This document shows positions 18,761 through 27,473 of a stretch of 64,000 nucleotides of DNA, piece after piece. Below the pieces are notes generated by a model that saw nothing but the letters and a program-made list of their open reading frames with translations, was not told the DNA's origin and searched no databases. Each line of letters opens with the position of its first letter. Positions within the stretch are counted from its first letter, which is position 1. The DNA comes from Pseudomonas sp. ACM7 (lineage in GTDB: Bacteria > Pseudomonadota > Gammaproteobacteria > Pseudomonadales > Pseudomonadaceae), in NCBI RefSeq assembly GCF_004136015.1, contig NZ_CP024866.1:6338861-6402860 (forward strand), given 5' to 3'. A program made the position numbers and the translations under genes.

Positions 18761-18836
18761 GGGCGATCCTTGCGCTGAAATCCTCAGAAATCATAGCAAG
18801 GCTTTCGATCTAGATAGATACTCAATCGTGGGATTG

Positions 18837-19451
18837 CTAAACCAGCTGGCGGATCCCCAGAGACAAAATCAAACCACCGCACAGTCGATCGATTGCTTTT
18901 TTCCTCCCTTGATACGCGGAAGCAATCTTAGGCTGCGAAAGAGCGATTGCGACCATTCCATACCAGGTCATTGAAACCACCACTACAACTGCCAGCATCG
19001 ACGAAAACGTGCCTAGCGAAACGTGGGCGGGGGCTGCGGCTGAAAAAACAGCGGCATAGAAGGCCATGGACTTGGGGTTGCCAATGTTGGTAACCACCCC
19101 CTGAATAAAGGACTGCCTGCAACTACCGGCGACGGCATCATTTAGCGGGCCAAGCGCATTCTTCCCCGCGTTGATCAGCAGTCGGAATCCGAACCACATC
19201 AGGTAGGCGGCCCCCAGAACCTTTACAACAAGCGCAGCCCAAGGGAGCGCAGCAAATACAACCCCGAGACCTGCAATTGCACAGGTGGACCAGAACAAGT
19301 TGACCAGTACGATACCCGCTACCAAGGCCAGAGCTTCTGACCGTGTAGCAGCCACCGCTTTATGGACCACTGCGACGAAATTTGGCCCAGGGATAACGAC
19401 ACCGGCCAGGTAGACCAAAAAAACTGTCAAAACGGCGGAACCATCGATCAT
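18837..19451 (-). CDS. LysE/RhtB-family amino-acid exporter
   Basis: This 204-aa inner-membrane protein has about six hydrophobic helices. The family motif VIPGPNFVAVVHKAVAATR is near residues 19-37 and the GAAYLMWFGFRLL helix is typical of RhtB. The ATG at 19451 is preceded by GAGGA. Family members export amino acids or derivatives such as homoserine, threonine or lysine; the substrate here is unknown. It stands alone between the IS scar and an empty region, and its codon use is less GC-rich than the iac genes. Confidence 0.82.
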   Translation of the reverse strand: MIDGSAVLTVFLVYLAGVVIPGPNFVAVVHKAVAATRSEALALVAGIVLVNLFWSTCAIAGLGVVFAALPWAALVVKVLGAAYLMWFGFRLLINAGKNALGPLNDAVAGSCRQSFIQGVVTNIGNPKSMAFYAAVFSAAAPAHVSLGTFSSMLAVVVVVSMTWYGMVAIALSQPKIASAYQGRKKAIDRLCGGLILSLGIRQLV

Positions 19452-20351
19452 GTGCTTCCTCGCGAGTCCTGTGGACGGTGATCGTCACGGAAATGAGTGC
19501 TATAAGCGCAGGGTCGCTCGTGACCTCAACGTCCATCGAGATAAGAGTTTTACACAGGGCTCTCGAGATTAGGGGCTTTTTACACACTCTGGGCCGTTAG
19601 CGGTCTGTCGCTAAGAACAGACCGTGATCGGTCCCGGCCCACGCTAGACAGGAGACATGCGCCCAGCGGCCTCGGCTCGTTCCAGCAATTCAATATACTT
19701 AGGTTCAGCTACCCCTTCAGTCCTCTCAAAAAGTATGGGCGAACGCCTTCGACCCACAGCTGACTGTCGCGACAAGGCTGAATCAGTTTTAAGCAGACGA
19801 GAGATTGTTGAGCCATACATTCCTTATAGGAATGCAGCACATAAAATTAATGAATTTTTATTATTGCTGTGTGTGGCGTAGCTTGATTTGAAGACATGGA
19901 GAACCGCCTTGAAATCATTCCCTCTCAACGCTGCTCAAAAATTTGATACCTCACATCCTTCCTCACAAACTTGCCATCAGAGTTAAGCATTTGCGATACC
20001 CCTCATCGAATCGCGACTGTCTGGGTAGCCGCCTTGCATTTTTTTGTCATTCGCGATAGCGATGGGCAGCTAAGGTCGGCCCAGAACTCGCGAGAAATTC
20101 GCATCGACACGGTGGCCTGCTCCGGCGCACCAGACAAAAATGCTAAATCAAAGGCTTGTACCAGTTTTCCTGAAAAGAAAAGCCAAAGTGAATGACAGGC
20201 ATCGCCCTCTAAGTCCCTAATTTCGGAGAGTTCGTGCCAACAAATAATGGAACCCTATGGATGTTTTAAAAAATCTATTTAATAAAGGATTACCGTCATG
20301 TAATTTCGATCCTGACTGCTGACCGGCAGTCCTTACTTGCGGAGCCCTCTC
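19452..20351. other. About 900 bp without a recognisable gene
   Basis: Short open frames exist (for example 19657-19881 and 19971-20195), but none has a ribosome site plus a family I recognise. A hairpin CGGTCTGT/ACAGACCG (19601-19608 with 19617-19624) lies inside a larger GGGCCG...CGGCCC pairing (19591-19640). Composition is uneven and AT-richer near 19840-19870. It looks like eroded DNA continuing the scar at 18.3 kb. Confidence 0.5.
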
Positions 20352-20735
20352 ATGCCACTCGTTCGCGTCGACATAAAAAAGCATCAAGACCCTACTCACG
20401 CCAAACGTGTCGGGCAATTGATCTACGCCGCCATGCACAGCGCCATTGGCGTGCCGGAGAACGATAACTTCCAGATTCTTGCCGAGCACGATGAACAGCA
20501 TTTCATCTTTGATCCCGGCTACCTAGGCATCAATCGCACCGACAATCTGGTGGTGATTCAGATCACTCTGAGCGAAGGCCGCACCATCGAGCAGAAAAAA
20601 CTCCTCTACAAAACCATTGCCGAGAGCCTTAACGCAGAACTGGCGGTGCGCCTGGAAGATGTATTCATCAATCTGGTGGAGGTCAAGAAAGAGAACTGGT
20701 CGTTTGGCAACGGCATTGCTCAATACGCCAGCTGA
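20352..20735 (+). CDS. Tautomerase-family protein
   Basis: This 127-aa tautomerase/MIF-superfamily protein begins Met-Pro (MPLVRVDI), so removal of Met exposes the catalytic N-terminal Pro. The ATG at 20352 was chosen for that reason; the frame opens five codons earlier. The length is that of the fused-type 4-oxalocrotonate tautomerase relatives rather than the 60-aa minimal form. LVVIQITLSEGRTIEQKKLLYKTIAESL gives the usual strand-helix. The substrate is unknown. The TetR gene follows after 31 bp, perhaps as its regulator. Confidence 0.83.
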   Translation: MPLVRVDIKKHQDPTHAKRVGQLIYAAMHSAIGVPENDNFQILAEHDEQHFIFDPGYLGINRTDNLVVIQITLSEGRTIEQKKLLYKTIAESLNAELAVRLEDVFINLVEVKKENWSFGNGIAQYAS

Positions 20736-20766
20736 TTTCTACCTTTTATATACCTGTGAGCCGCCA

Positions 20767-21384
20767 ATGCCTCGAGTCTCCCGCAAACAAGCCGAACTCA
20801 ACCGCGAGATCATCGTTGAGGCCGCCACGCGTCTGTTTCGCGAACGCGGCCTGCACGGGATCAGTGTCGTCGACGTGATGGGCGCCGCCGGCCTCACCCA
20901 TGGCGGGTTCTATGGTCACTTCGAATCCAGGGAAGCGCTGGCGCAAGAGGCGTGCAGCCGGGCGTTCACCCAATCGATGGAACGCTGGAAGCAGAAAATA
21001 GAGGATAACGACGACAGCCTCTCGGCCCGCGAGAGCATCATCACGCCCTACCTCTCCGCGGCCAATCGCGATAATCCGGGCGAAAGCTGCCCGGTGACCG
21101 CGTTTGCCGGCGACATGTGTCATGAAACCGCAGAAAGCGGTTTGCACCAGACCTACACCCAAGGGCTGGAGGCATTGCTGCAGATGCTGGCACCGCTGAT
21201 GGGCGCGGATCAGCCCGAAACCAATCGGCAAAAAGCGTTGGTGGACTATTCGCTGATGGTCGGCGCCCTGACCCTGGCCCGTGCAACCCGGGGTGACGCC
21301 TTGTCCGATGAAATTCTCGACGCAGCCCGGACATTTCTCACCTCGGACACGGCCGTTGACACACCCACGACGCCGACAGCATGA
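20767..21384 (+). CDS. TetR-family transcriptional regulator
   Basis: This 205-aa TetR protein has an N-terminal helix-turn-helix (about residues 10-56: IIVEAATRLFRERGLHGISV and GLTHGGFYGHFESREALAQEA). The GLTHGGFYGHF form is typical of the TetR subgroup controlling small redox and efflux operons. The ATG at 20767 matches the family start. It is probably co-transcribed with the tautomerase gene. The C-terminal ligand domain gives no clue to the effector. Confidence 0.87.
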   Translation: MPRVSRKQAELNREIIVEAATRLFRERGLHGISVVDVMGAAGLTHGGFYGHFESREALAQEACSRAFTQSMERWKQKIEDNDDSLSARESIITPYLSAANRDNPGESCPVTAFAGDMCHETAESGLHQTYTQGLEALLQMLAPLMGADQPETNRQKALVDYSLMVGALTLARATRGDALSDEILDAARTFLTSDTAVDTPTTPTA

Positions 21385-21392
21385 TCGGCCTC

Positions 21393-21470
21393 ATGAATAT
21401 TCCTGCGCTGAACCTCACCCGCACCACCACGACCGCTTCCGGCGGGTCGTGCGGTGGCTGGCTGAGATAA
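21393..21470 (+). CDS. Possible 25-codon leader peptide with Thr-rich run
   Basis: A short frame starts with ATG 9 bp after the TetR stop and encodes 25 residues with LTRTTTTASGGSCGGWLR at its end. The four clustered Thr codons fall inside one arm of a hairpin (CACGACC with GGTCGTG, about 21428-21452). A terminator-like stem follows 18 bases after the peptide stop. This is the arrangement of amino-acid attenuators. There is no strong ribosome site, so translation is uncertain. The downstream gene is the cysteine hydrolase. Confidence 0.35.
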   Translation: MNIPALNLTRTTTTASGGSCGGWLR

Positions 21471-21488
21471 ACACAGCGCAGTGAACCC

Positions 21489-21517
21489 AAGGCCCCGCCA
21501 GCAATGGACGGGGCCTT
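21489..21517 (+). terminator. Terminator or attenuator stem before the cysteine hydrolase
   Basis: A perfect 9-bp stem AAGGCCCCG (21489-21497) with CGGGGCCTT (21509-21517) is followed by GTCGTTTCT. It ends the TetR transcript or acts as an attenuator for the next gene. Confidence 0.6.
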
Positions 21518-21572
21518 GTCGTTTCTCCCGTCCGTTCGGCACTTTTCGTACGACACCCAAGGAGAAACACCC

Positions 21573-22091
21573 ATGTCATCAGCGCTGTTGATCATCGATA
21601 TGCAGGTCGGCCTGTTCCACGGCCCGGAAAAACCCTACGACGGTGAACGGATACTGGCGAACATCCAGCAACTCATTCGTCAGGCCAGGGAGCGTAACGT
21701 GCCGATCTTCGCGGTGCGCCATACCGGCCCTCAAGGTTCGCCCATCGAAGTCGGTAGCCCCTTCTGGCAGCTATTGCCCGCACTGGATCTGGATGCCAGC
21801 ACCGACACCCTGTTCGACAAAACCCGACCCAATGCCTTTTACGCCACCGCGCTGGCGGAGCAACTGCGGGCTAGCGGCATCAATGAGGTGTTCATCGCCG
21901 GCATGAAAACCCAATATTGCATCGACAGCACCTGCCGGGCGGCGGCCGAGTTGGGGTTCAAACCCATACTCGTGGCCGATGCGCATACCTGCATGGACAC
22001 ACCGGCGCTGCCGGCCCGGTCGATCATCGAACACCATAACGCGACGTTGAACGGTGCCTTCGCAAAGGTGTTGAACACCGTGGATGTGTAA
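21573..22091 (+). CDS. Isochorismatase-like cysteine hydrolase
   Basis: This 172-aa cysteine hydrolase has the catalytic residues Asp9 (LLIIDMQ), Lys83 (FDKTRPNAF) and Cys116 (MKTQYCIDST), preceded by the usual cis-peptide region IAGMKTQYC. The family hydrolyses amides such as nicotinamide, carbamoyl compounds and ureidoacrylate, or isochorismate. No specific substrate can be named. The ATG at 21573 has AAGGAG nine bases before. Confidence 0.87.
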   Translation: MSSALLIIDMQVGLFHGPEKPYDGERILANIQQLIRQARERNVPIFAVRHTGPQGSPIEVGSPFWQLLPALDLDASTDTLFDKTRPNAFYATALAEQLRASGINEVFIAGMKTQYCIDSTCRAAAELGFKPILVADAHTCMDTPALPARSIIEHHNATLNGAFAKVLNTVDV

Positions 22092-22238
22092 GCGCTACGG
22101 AACGCTCCTACACTGAGGTCGCAGGCCATAAGCCTGCTATCTTTGGTAAATGCCAAACCGTTGCGCAATCAGCAATTTGAAGCAACGTTTTGAAGCAACT
22201 TTCGAGCCCCGACTTTCCGATGCGCACAGGAGCCCAGC

Positions 22239-23198
22239 ATGCCCGCAACCGTTCTGGTACTGGTTGAAACCATCAATGATTACCTGCCGATTCTCGAACA
22301 TCAGGGTTTTCACCTGATTCTGGCGCCCACGCCTGCCGAGCGCGCCGATGCCATTAAACGCCATGGCGCGCAGATCGATGCGGTGCTGACCCGCGGCCCA
22401 TTGGGCCTGTACGCCGACGAAATCGCCGCCCTGCACAATCTCAAGATCATCTGCGTGATCGGCGCCGGCTACGAACACGTCGACCTGCAAGCCGCCGCCA
22501 ACCGGGGCATAACGGTTACCAATGGCGCCGGAGTCAATGCCTCTTCAGTCGCCGACCATGCCATGGCGATGCTGCTGTCTCTGGTGCGTGACATTCCCCG
22601 TTGCGACGCCGCCGTGCGCCGGGGTGAGTGGCCGAAAATCATGCGCCCGTCCCTGGCCGGCAAGCGCCTGGGCATCCTGGGCCTCGGTGCGGTCGGCATG
22701 GCCATCGCCAAACGCGCCGCCCACGGCTTCGACATGACGGTCAGTTACCACAACCGCCAGCATCGCAGCGATGTGCCGTACAGCTTCTGCTCGACGCCGA
22801 CGGAGCTGGCACGGAAATCAGACTTTTTGATCGTCGCCACCCCTGGCGGACTGGGCACCAAACACCTGATCAACCGACAAGTACTCGACGCCTTGGGCCC
22901 TCAGGGGTTCATCGTCAACATCGCCCGAGCCAGCGTGATTGTCACCGCAGACCTGATCAGCGCGCTTGAGCAGCGCAGGATTGCCGGCGCTGCGCTGGAT
23001 GTCTTCGACACAGAACCCCAAGTACCCAATGCCTTCAAGGCGTTGGCCAATGTGGTCCTCACCCCGCATGTCGCCGGTTTGTCCCCGGAAGCCACTCAAG
23101 GCACCGTGGAGCTGGTAGGTCGCAATCTGGTGGCGTTCTTCACCGGTAATCCGGTATTGACCCCGATTGCCCTGCCATCGACGACGAGCATGATCTGA
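22239..23198 (+). CDS. D-isomer-specific 2-hydroxyacid dehydrogenase
   Basis: The product is a 319-aa NAD(P)-dependent dehydrogenase. The dinucleotide motif GILGLGAVGMAIAKRA is near residues 146-161, with the catalytic Arg in NIARASVI, a Glu following, and the His in LTPHVAGLSPE. This triad is that of glyoxylate/hydroxypyruvate/2-ketogluconate reductases. It stands alone, with 147 bp before it, so the substrate is not given by context. Confidence 0.88.
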   Translation: MPATVLVLVETINDYLPILEHQGFHLILAPTPAERADAIKRHGAQIDAVLTRGPLGLYADEIAALHNLKIICVIGAGYEHVDLQAAANRGITVTNGAGVNASSVADHAMAMLLSLVRDIPRCDAAVRRGEWPKIMRPSLAGKRLGILGLGAVGMAIAKRAAHGFDMTVSYHNRQHRSDVPYSFCSTPTELARKSDFLIVATPGGLGTKHLINRQVLDALGPQGFIVNIARASVIVTADLISALEQRRIAGAALDVFDTEPQVPNAFKALANVVLTPHVAGLSPEATQGTVELVGRNLVAFFTGNPVLTPIALPSTTSMI

Positions 23199-23342
23199 CC
23201 ACCATTCAAACAGGTGTATCAAAAACAATGATTGCCCGGCAACACGCTCACCTATAAGGGCGTTTCGTGGTTGTGGGTGTCGGGTGTGCGCATTAGATTA
23301 GCCAATAGTCTCAGGCCTCCAGAATAAGCAGAAGGGATAAGC

Positions 23343-24410
23343 ATGACGCTTACTGACCAGTCCACCCGTATCCGCACCGGCGAAGAACTCGATGCCAGCC
23401 TGATCGATCCGTACCTCAAGGCCCACATTCCGGGCCTGAGTGGTTTGCCGCAGATCAGCCAGTTTCCGGGCGGTGCGTCGAACCTCACCTACTTGCTGGA
23501 ATACCCCGAACAGGAGTTCGTCCTGCGTCGCCCGCCCTTTGGCCATAAAGCCAAGTCCGCCCACGACATGGGCCGCGAATTTCGCATCCTCAATCAGCTC
23601 CGTGACGGTTTTCCGTACTGCCCCAAAGCCTACGTGATCTGCACCGACGAATCAGTGATCGGCGCCGAGTTCTATGTGATGGAGCGGGTCAAGGGGATCA
23701 TCCTGCGCTCCGAACTGCCGCCGGAACTGGGTCTGGATTCGGCGAAAACCGAAGCGCTGTGCAAGAGCTTCATCGACAAATTCGTTGAGCTGCACCGGGT
23801 CGACTACAACGCCTATGGTTTGGGCGACCTCGGCAAACCCGAAGGCTATGTCGCGCGGCAGATCAAAGGCTGGAGCGATCGCTACGAGAAAGCACTGACC
23901 CCGGACGCGCCGAAGTGGGAGGCGGTCAAAGCCTGGCTCAACGACAAGATGCCGGCCGATCACCCGACCTCCAGCATCGTCCACAACGATTACCGCTTCG
24001 ACAACGTGATCCTCGACCCGAACAACCCGATGGACATCATCGGCGTGCTCGACTGGGAACTGACCACCCTCGGCGACCCGCTGATGGACCTGGGCAACAC
24101 CCTCGCCTACTGGATCGAAGCCGACGACCCGGCTCCGGTGCAACTGATGCGCCGCCAACCGAGCCACGCGCCGGGCATGCTGACCCGCCGCGAGTTCGTC
24201 GACTACTACGCCGAGCGCTCAGGCATTCAGATCGACAACTTCGACTTCTACTACACCTACGGCCTGTTCCGCCTGGCCGGCATCGTGCAGCAGATCTACT
24301 ACCGCTTCTTCCATGGTCAGACCCAGGACAAACGCTTCGCGCAGTTCATTCACATGAACAAACTGCTGGAGCAGATGAGCCTGCAAGTCATTTCGAAATC
24401 CAGCCTCTGA
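23343..24410 (+). CDS. APH-family phosphotransferase (ACAD10/11 N-terminal type)
   Basis: This 355-aa protein of the aminoglycoside-phosphotransferase fold has the catalytic loop VHNDYRFDNVIL (HxD...N) near residue 213 and the Mg site VLDWELTTLGDP. FPGGASNLTYLL marks the glycine-rich ATP loop. It resembles the kinase domain fused to acyl-CoA dehydrogenase in ACAD10/11, enzymes that phosphorylate 4-hydroxy fatty acyl-CoA. It starts with ATG 23343 and is followed after 33 bp by an SDR gene, a common pair in pseudomonads. Antibiotic resistance is not implied. Confidence 0.85.
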   Translation: MTLTDQSTRIRTGEELDASLIDPYLKAHIPGLSGLPQISQFPGGASNLTYLLEYPEQEFVLRRPPFGHKAKSAHDMGREFRILNQLRDGFPYCPKAYVICTDESVIGAEFYVMERVKGIILRSELPPELGLDSAKTEALCKSFIDKFVELHRVDYNAYGLGDLGKPEGYVARQIKGWSDRYEKALTPDAPKWEAVKAWLNDKMPADHPTSSIVHNDYRFDNVILDPNNPMDIIGVLDWELTTLGDPLMDLGNTLAYWIEADDPAPVQLMRRQPSHAPGMLTRREFVDYYAERSGIQIDNFDFYYTYGLFRLAGIVQQIYYRFFHGQTQDKRFAQFIHMNKLLEQMSLQVISKSSL

Positions 24411-24443
24411 TCACGCCACTGGCCCCAATAACAAGGAAAAACC

Positions 24444-25214
24444 ATGTCCAAGACTCAGTTGTTCGACCTCGACGGTAAAATCGCATTCGTGTCTGGCGCC
24501 AGCCGTGGTATCGGTGAAGCTATCGCCAAACTGCTGGCCCAGCAAGGCGCCCATGTCATCGTCTCGAGCCGCAAACTCGACGGCTGCCAGCACGTGGCTG
24601 ACGCGATCATCGCCGCCGGCGGCAAAGCCACTGCCGTTGCTTGTCACATCGGTGAAATGGAACAGATCAGCCAGGTCTTCGCCGGTATCCGCGAACAGTT
24701 CGGGCGCCTGGACATCCTGGTCAACAACGCGGCGACCAACCCACAGTTCTGCAACGTACTGGACACCGACCTCAGCGCTTTCCAGAAAACCGTCGACGTG
24801 AACATCCGCGGCTACTTCTTCATGTCGGTGGAAGCCGGCAAGCTGATGCGCGAAAACGGCGGCGGCGGCAGCATCATCAACGTCGCCTCGATCAACGGCA
24901 TCTCGCCGGGGATCTTCCAGGGCATCTACTCCGTGACCAAGGCGGCGGTCATCAACATGACCAAAGTGTTCGCCAAGGAATGCGCGCAGTTCGGCATCCG
25001 CTGCAACGCCCTGCTGCCGGGCTTGACCGACACCAAATTTGCTTCGGCGCTGGTGAAAAATGAGGCTATTTTGAACACCGCGTTGCAACAGATTCCGCTC
25101 AAGCGTGTGGCGGATCCGAGTGAAATGGCGGGAGCGGTGTTGTATCTGGCCAGTGATGCGTCGAGTTACACCACCGGGGTTTCGTTGAATGTGGATGGTG
25201 GGTTCTTGTCCTGA
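24444..25214 (+). CDS. SDR-family oxidoreductase
   Basis: This 256-aa classical SDR has SGASRGIGEAIAKLLA (near residues 17-32), NNAATNP, Ser in NVASING, and Tyr/Lys in YSVTKAAVINMTKVFA. The substrate is unknown. Pairing with the phosphotransferase upstream suggests fatty acyl or similar hydroxyacyl metabolism. AAGGAAAAACC precedes the ATG. A very long imperfect hairpin follows the stop. Confidence 0.88.
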   Translation: MSKTQLFDLDGKIAFVSGASRGIGEAIAKLLAQQGAHVIVSSRKLDGCQHVADAIIAAGGKATAVACHIGEMEQISQVFAGIREQFGRLDILVNNAATNPQFCNVLDTDLSAFQKTVDVNIRGYFFMSVEAGKLMRENGGGGSIINVASINGISPGIFQGIYSVTKAAVINMTKVFAKECAQFGIRCNALLPGLTDTKFASALVKNEAILNTALQQIPLKRVADPSEMAGAVLYLASDASSYTTGVSLNVDGGFLS

Positions 25215-25236
25215 TCCGATTTACCGGATGAACAAA

Positions 25237-25456
25237 AGGCAGCCTTAGGGCTAATGCCGGTCAGTTAAGCCGCGATCCGTAGCAGCTGGCGAAGCCTGCG
25301 TTCGACTGCGTAGCAGTCGTAAAATCAGCAACTGCGGTGCGTCAGGCGGACCGCGTTAGCCAGATTCACGACTGCTTCGCAGCCGAACGCAGGCTTCGCC
25401 AGCTGCTACGGATTGCATTACTGCTTAACTGACTGGCATTAGCCTTAGGGCTGCTT
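25237..25456. repeat. Long imperfect inverted repeat, about 85-nt arms
   Basis: Left arm 25237 to about 25325 pairs with right arm about 25362 to 25455. It includes near-identical blocks GGCTAATGCC...GTCAGTTAAGC and CGTAGCAGCTGGCGAAGCCT with few mismatches and one small gap. A T-rich run (CTTTCTTTTTTT) follows the right arm, so the RNA would end there. The outer blocks differ from the inner repeat, which suggests one palindrome inserted in another. It separates the SDR from the Gfo/Idh gene. Confidence 0.85.
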
Positions 25457-25564
25457 TCTTTTTTTGCCCACGAAAAAGAATTTTAATTCCAACATTTGCA
25501 AACAGGGAATATTTATTCCATTAATAGCCCCTCCTGAAAACAAAATCCCAAAAGGACCCCGGCT

Positions 25565-26680
25565 ATGCGTGAACTCGGTATCGGACTCATCGGCACAGGT
25601 TTCATGGGCCGCGCCCATGCCTTGGCGTTTCGCAACGTCAGTGCGGTTTTCGAACTGCCCCTCAAGCTCAAACTCGCCGCCCTGGCCGACGCCGATCCGC
25701 AGCGTGCCCGCCACTGCGCCGATGCCTGGGGTTTCGGCACCGCTCATAGCGACTGGCAACAACTGATCGATGCCCCCCAGGTCAATTTGATCGCCATCAC
25801 CACGCCCAATCACCTGCACTACCCCATGGCCATGGCCGCCCTCGCCGCCGGCAAACCGGTGTATTGCGAAAAGCCGTTGGCGGTGAATCTGGAACAGGCC
25901 GACGCCATGCGTCTGGCGGCGAAAGCGGCGGGTGTGGTGACGCGGGTGGGTTACAACTATCAACACAACCCGATGATCGTGCTCGCCCGGCAGCTGATTG
26001 AAAACGGCGACTTGGGTCAGATCATCAGTTTCCAGGGTGAATTCAGCGAAGACTTCATGGCCGATCCCGCGTCACCCTGGTCGTGGCGTTGCGATGCCGA
26101 TCATGCCGGCGGTGCACTGGCCGATCTGGGCAGTCACTTGTTGGCCATGGCCCGCTATCTGGTGGGCGATGTCGAGGCAGTGAGCGCCGACACCCAGACC
26201 GTCCACCGGCAACGACCCGCCACGGCTGGCAGCCCGGAACAACGCAGTATCGCCGTCGACGATCAGGTCCACGCCTTGTTGCGGTTTGCGAATGGCGCCC
26301 GGGGCACGTTCAGCAGCAGCTGGCTCAAGCACGGCTACAAGAATCACCTGAGTTTTGAAATCAGCGGCACCCGAGGGACTTTGGCATTCGATCAGGAACG
26401 CCTGAATGAACTGCGACTGTTTCGTGCCGGTCAGGACGGTTTCCAGCGCTTGCTGGCAGGGCCGAATCTGCCGGGCTATGCGGCGTTCAGTCCGGCGGCA
26501 GGGCATCAACTCGGCTACAACGAACTCAAGACACTGGAAGTCCATGATCTGGTGATGGCGCTGGCAGGCTTGTCTCAGGGTGGAACAGATTTCGAACAGG
26601 CGTGGGAAGTCGAACGCCTGGCGACGGCCATTCGACTGGCAGCGCAAGAATCGCGGTGGGTCAAGATCGAGGAAGTCTGA
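25565..26680 (+). CDS. Gfo/Idh/MocA-family oxidoreductase
   Basis: This 371-aa NAD(P)-dependent dehydrogenase of the glucose-fructose oxidoreductase type has IGLIGTGFMGRAHA at the N-terminus, CEKPLAVNLEQADAM (the conserved EKP) near residue 100, and a C-terminal beta-sheet domain with DLGSHLLAMARYLVGDV carrying the catalytic His. Substrates of the family are sugars and inositols; none can be chosen. The ATG at 25565 follows AAAAGGA. Confidence 0.88.
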   Translation: MRELGIGLIGTGFMGRAHALAFRNVSAVFELPLKLKLAALADADPQRARHCADAWGFGTAHSDWQQLIDAPQVNLIAITTPNHLHYPMAMAALAAGKPVYCEKPLAVNLEQADAMRLAAKAAGVVTRVGYNYQHNPMIVLARQLIENGDLGQIISFQGEFSEDFMADPASPWSWRCDADHAGGALADLGSHLLAMARYLVGDVEAVSADTQTVHRQRPATAGSPEQRSIAVDDQVHALLRFANGARGTFSSSWLKHGYKNHLSFEISGTRGTLAFDQERLNELRLFRAGQDGFQRLLAGPNLPGYAAFSPAAGHQLGYNELKTLEVHDLVMALAGLSQGGTDFEQAWEVERLATAIRLAAQESRWVKIEEV

Positions 26681-26697
26681 GCGAAACGCACAGATAC

Positions 26698-26724
26698 CCG
26701 CCAGCAGCACAGCGCCGCTGGCGG
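26698..26724. terminator. GC hairpin between convergent genes
   Basis: CCGCCAGC (26698-26705) pairs with GCTGGCGG (26717-26724). There is no T-run on either side. It may serve both the oxidoreductase and the lipoprotein gene. Confidence 0.45.
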
Positions 26725-26746
26725 TTCAACGTGAGCAGATGGACGC

Positions 26747-26968
26747 TTACTGAGTGACGCAACGAGTGAGCGTCGTTTCCCGGGTCACCTGCCCTTCAGC
26801 CCTCATATCGCCTTGCACATCAGTGTTTTCAGTGGTCTGGCAGGTGCGCACAGGGGGTGGAGGCGGCGCAGCGGGAGGTGGCGGTGGAGGACTCGCACAA
26901 CCACCCAGAATCGCTATCCAGAGTGCGAACGACAGTGTTGCAAAAATGCGTTTCCCAAGACTTTTCAT
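26747..26968 (-). CDS. Small proline-rich lipoprotein
   Basis: This 73-aa protein has a signal helix ending in the lipobox LGGC (residues 20-23), then a run of Pro and Ala (PPPPPPAAPPPPP), and a short tail with two more Cys (RTCQTT and TRCVTQ) that could form a disulfide. It should be anchored in a membrane as a lipoprotein. No family is recognised. It is downstream of nothing and stands alone. Confidence 0.7.
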   Translation of the reverse strand: MKSLGKRIFATLSFALWIAILGGCASPPPPPPAAPPPPPVRTCQTTENTDVQGDMRAEGQVTRETTLTRCVTQ

Positions 26969-27095
26969 AGGTTGACCCGCGGTAAGTGATCGACATATTT
27001 CCGCGACCCAACTGCTTCACCGCGCACCCGCGGACCGGTCACAGAAAAAATACTCTCGTATTCTTTATACGACCGCCGGCAAATCCCGACAGTTC

Positions 27096-27344
27096 CTAGG
27101 ACGTCTCGCGACGATGCAACGTGTTGCTCTCAAGCTCATAACGCAGTTCTTCGATCAACGCTGCCACCGCCTCCCGCGTTCTGAGGTTGGCCACGCTCAA
27201 CCCAGTGACCACCAGATCCACCTGACCCGACACCGGATGATAGAGCTTCACCGTCAGTGAATGATCACCCGTAACATTGCAGTCACAGGCCAACGGCGAA
27301 AAGCTCCGCTCCAGTTGCATACGCAATTGCGCCACATAAATCAT
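27096..27344 (-). CDS. DUF1652-like small protein
   Basis: This 82-aa protein has FSPLACDCNVTGDHSLTVKLY, then SGQVDLVVTGLSVANLRTREAV and a C-terminal helix LIEELRYELES. It matches my recollection of the DUF1652 family, common in pseudomonads and of unknown function. The ATG at 27344 has AGGAAC upstream. It lies just upstream of the LuxR gene on the same strand but reads away from it. Confidence 0.65.
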   Translation of the reverse strand: MIYVAQLRMQLERSFSPLACDCNVTGDHSLTVKLYHPVSGQVDLVVTGLSVANLRTREAVAALIEELRYELESNTLHRRETS

Positions 27345-27473
27345 CCGGCAGTTCCTGTCGCTGTTTTGAAAGGGACGCGATACCCGAAGACCTGTATCGC
27401 ACCCTTACAGCCTAAGAACTGCCGCGCCAGGCCAGAACATGAATTTGCACCCCCTCGATTAGTGCATTTGCAC

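Noticed and set aside
23343..24410. Aminoglycoside-phosphotransferase fold as an antibiotic resistance gene.
   Set aside because: The sequence is of the ACAD10/11-type kinase and is paired with an SDR; nothing suggests an aminoglycoside as substrate.
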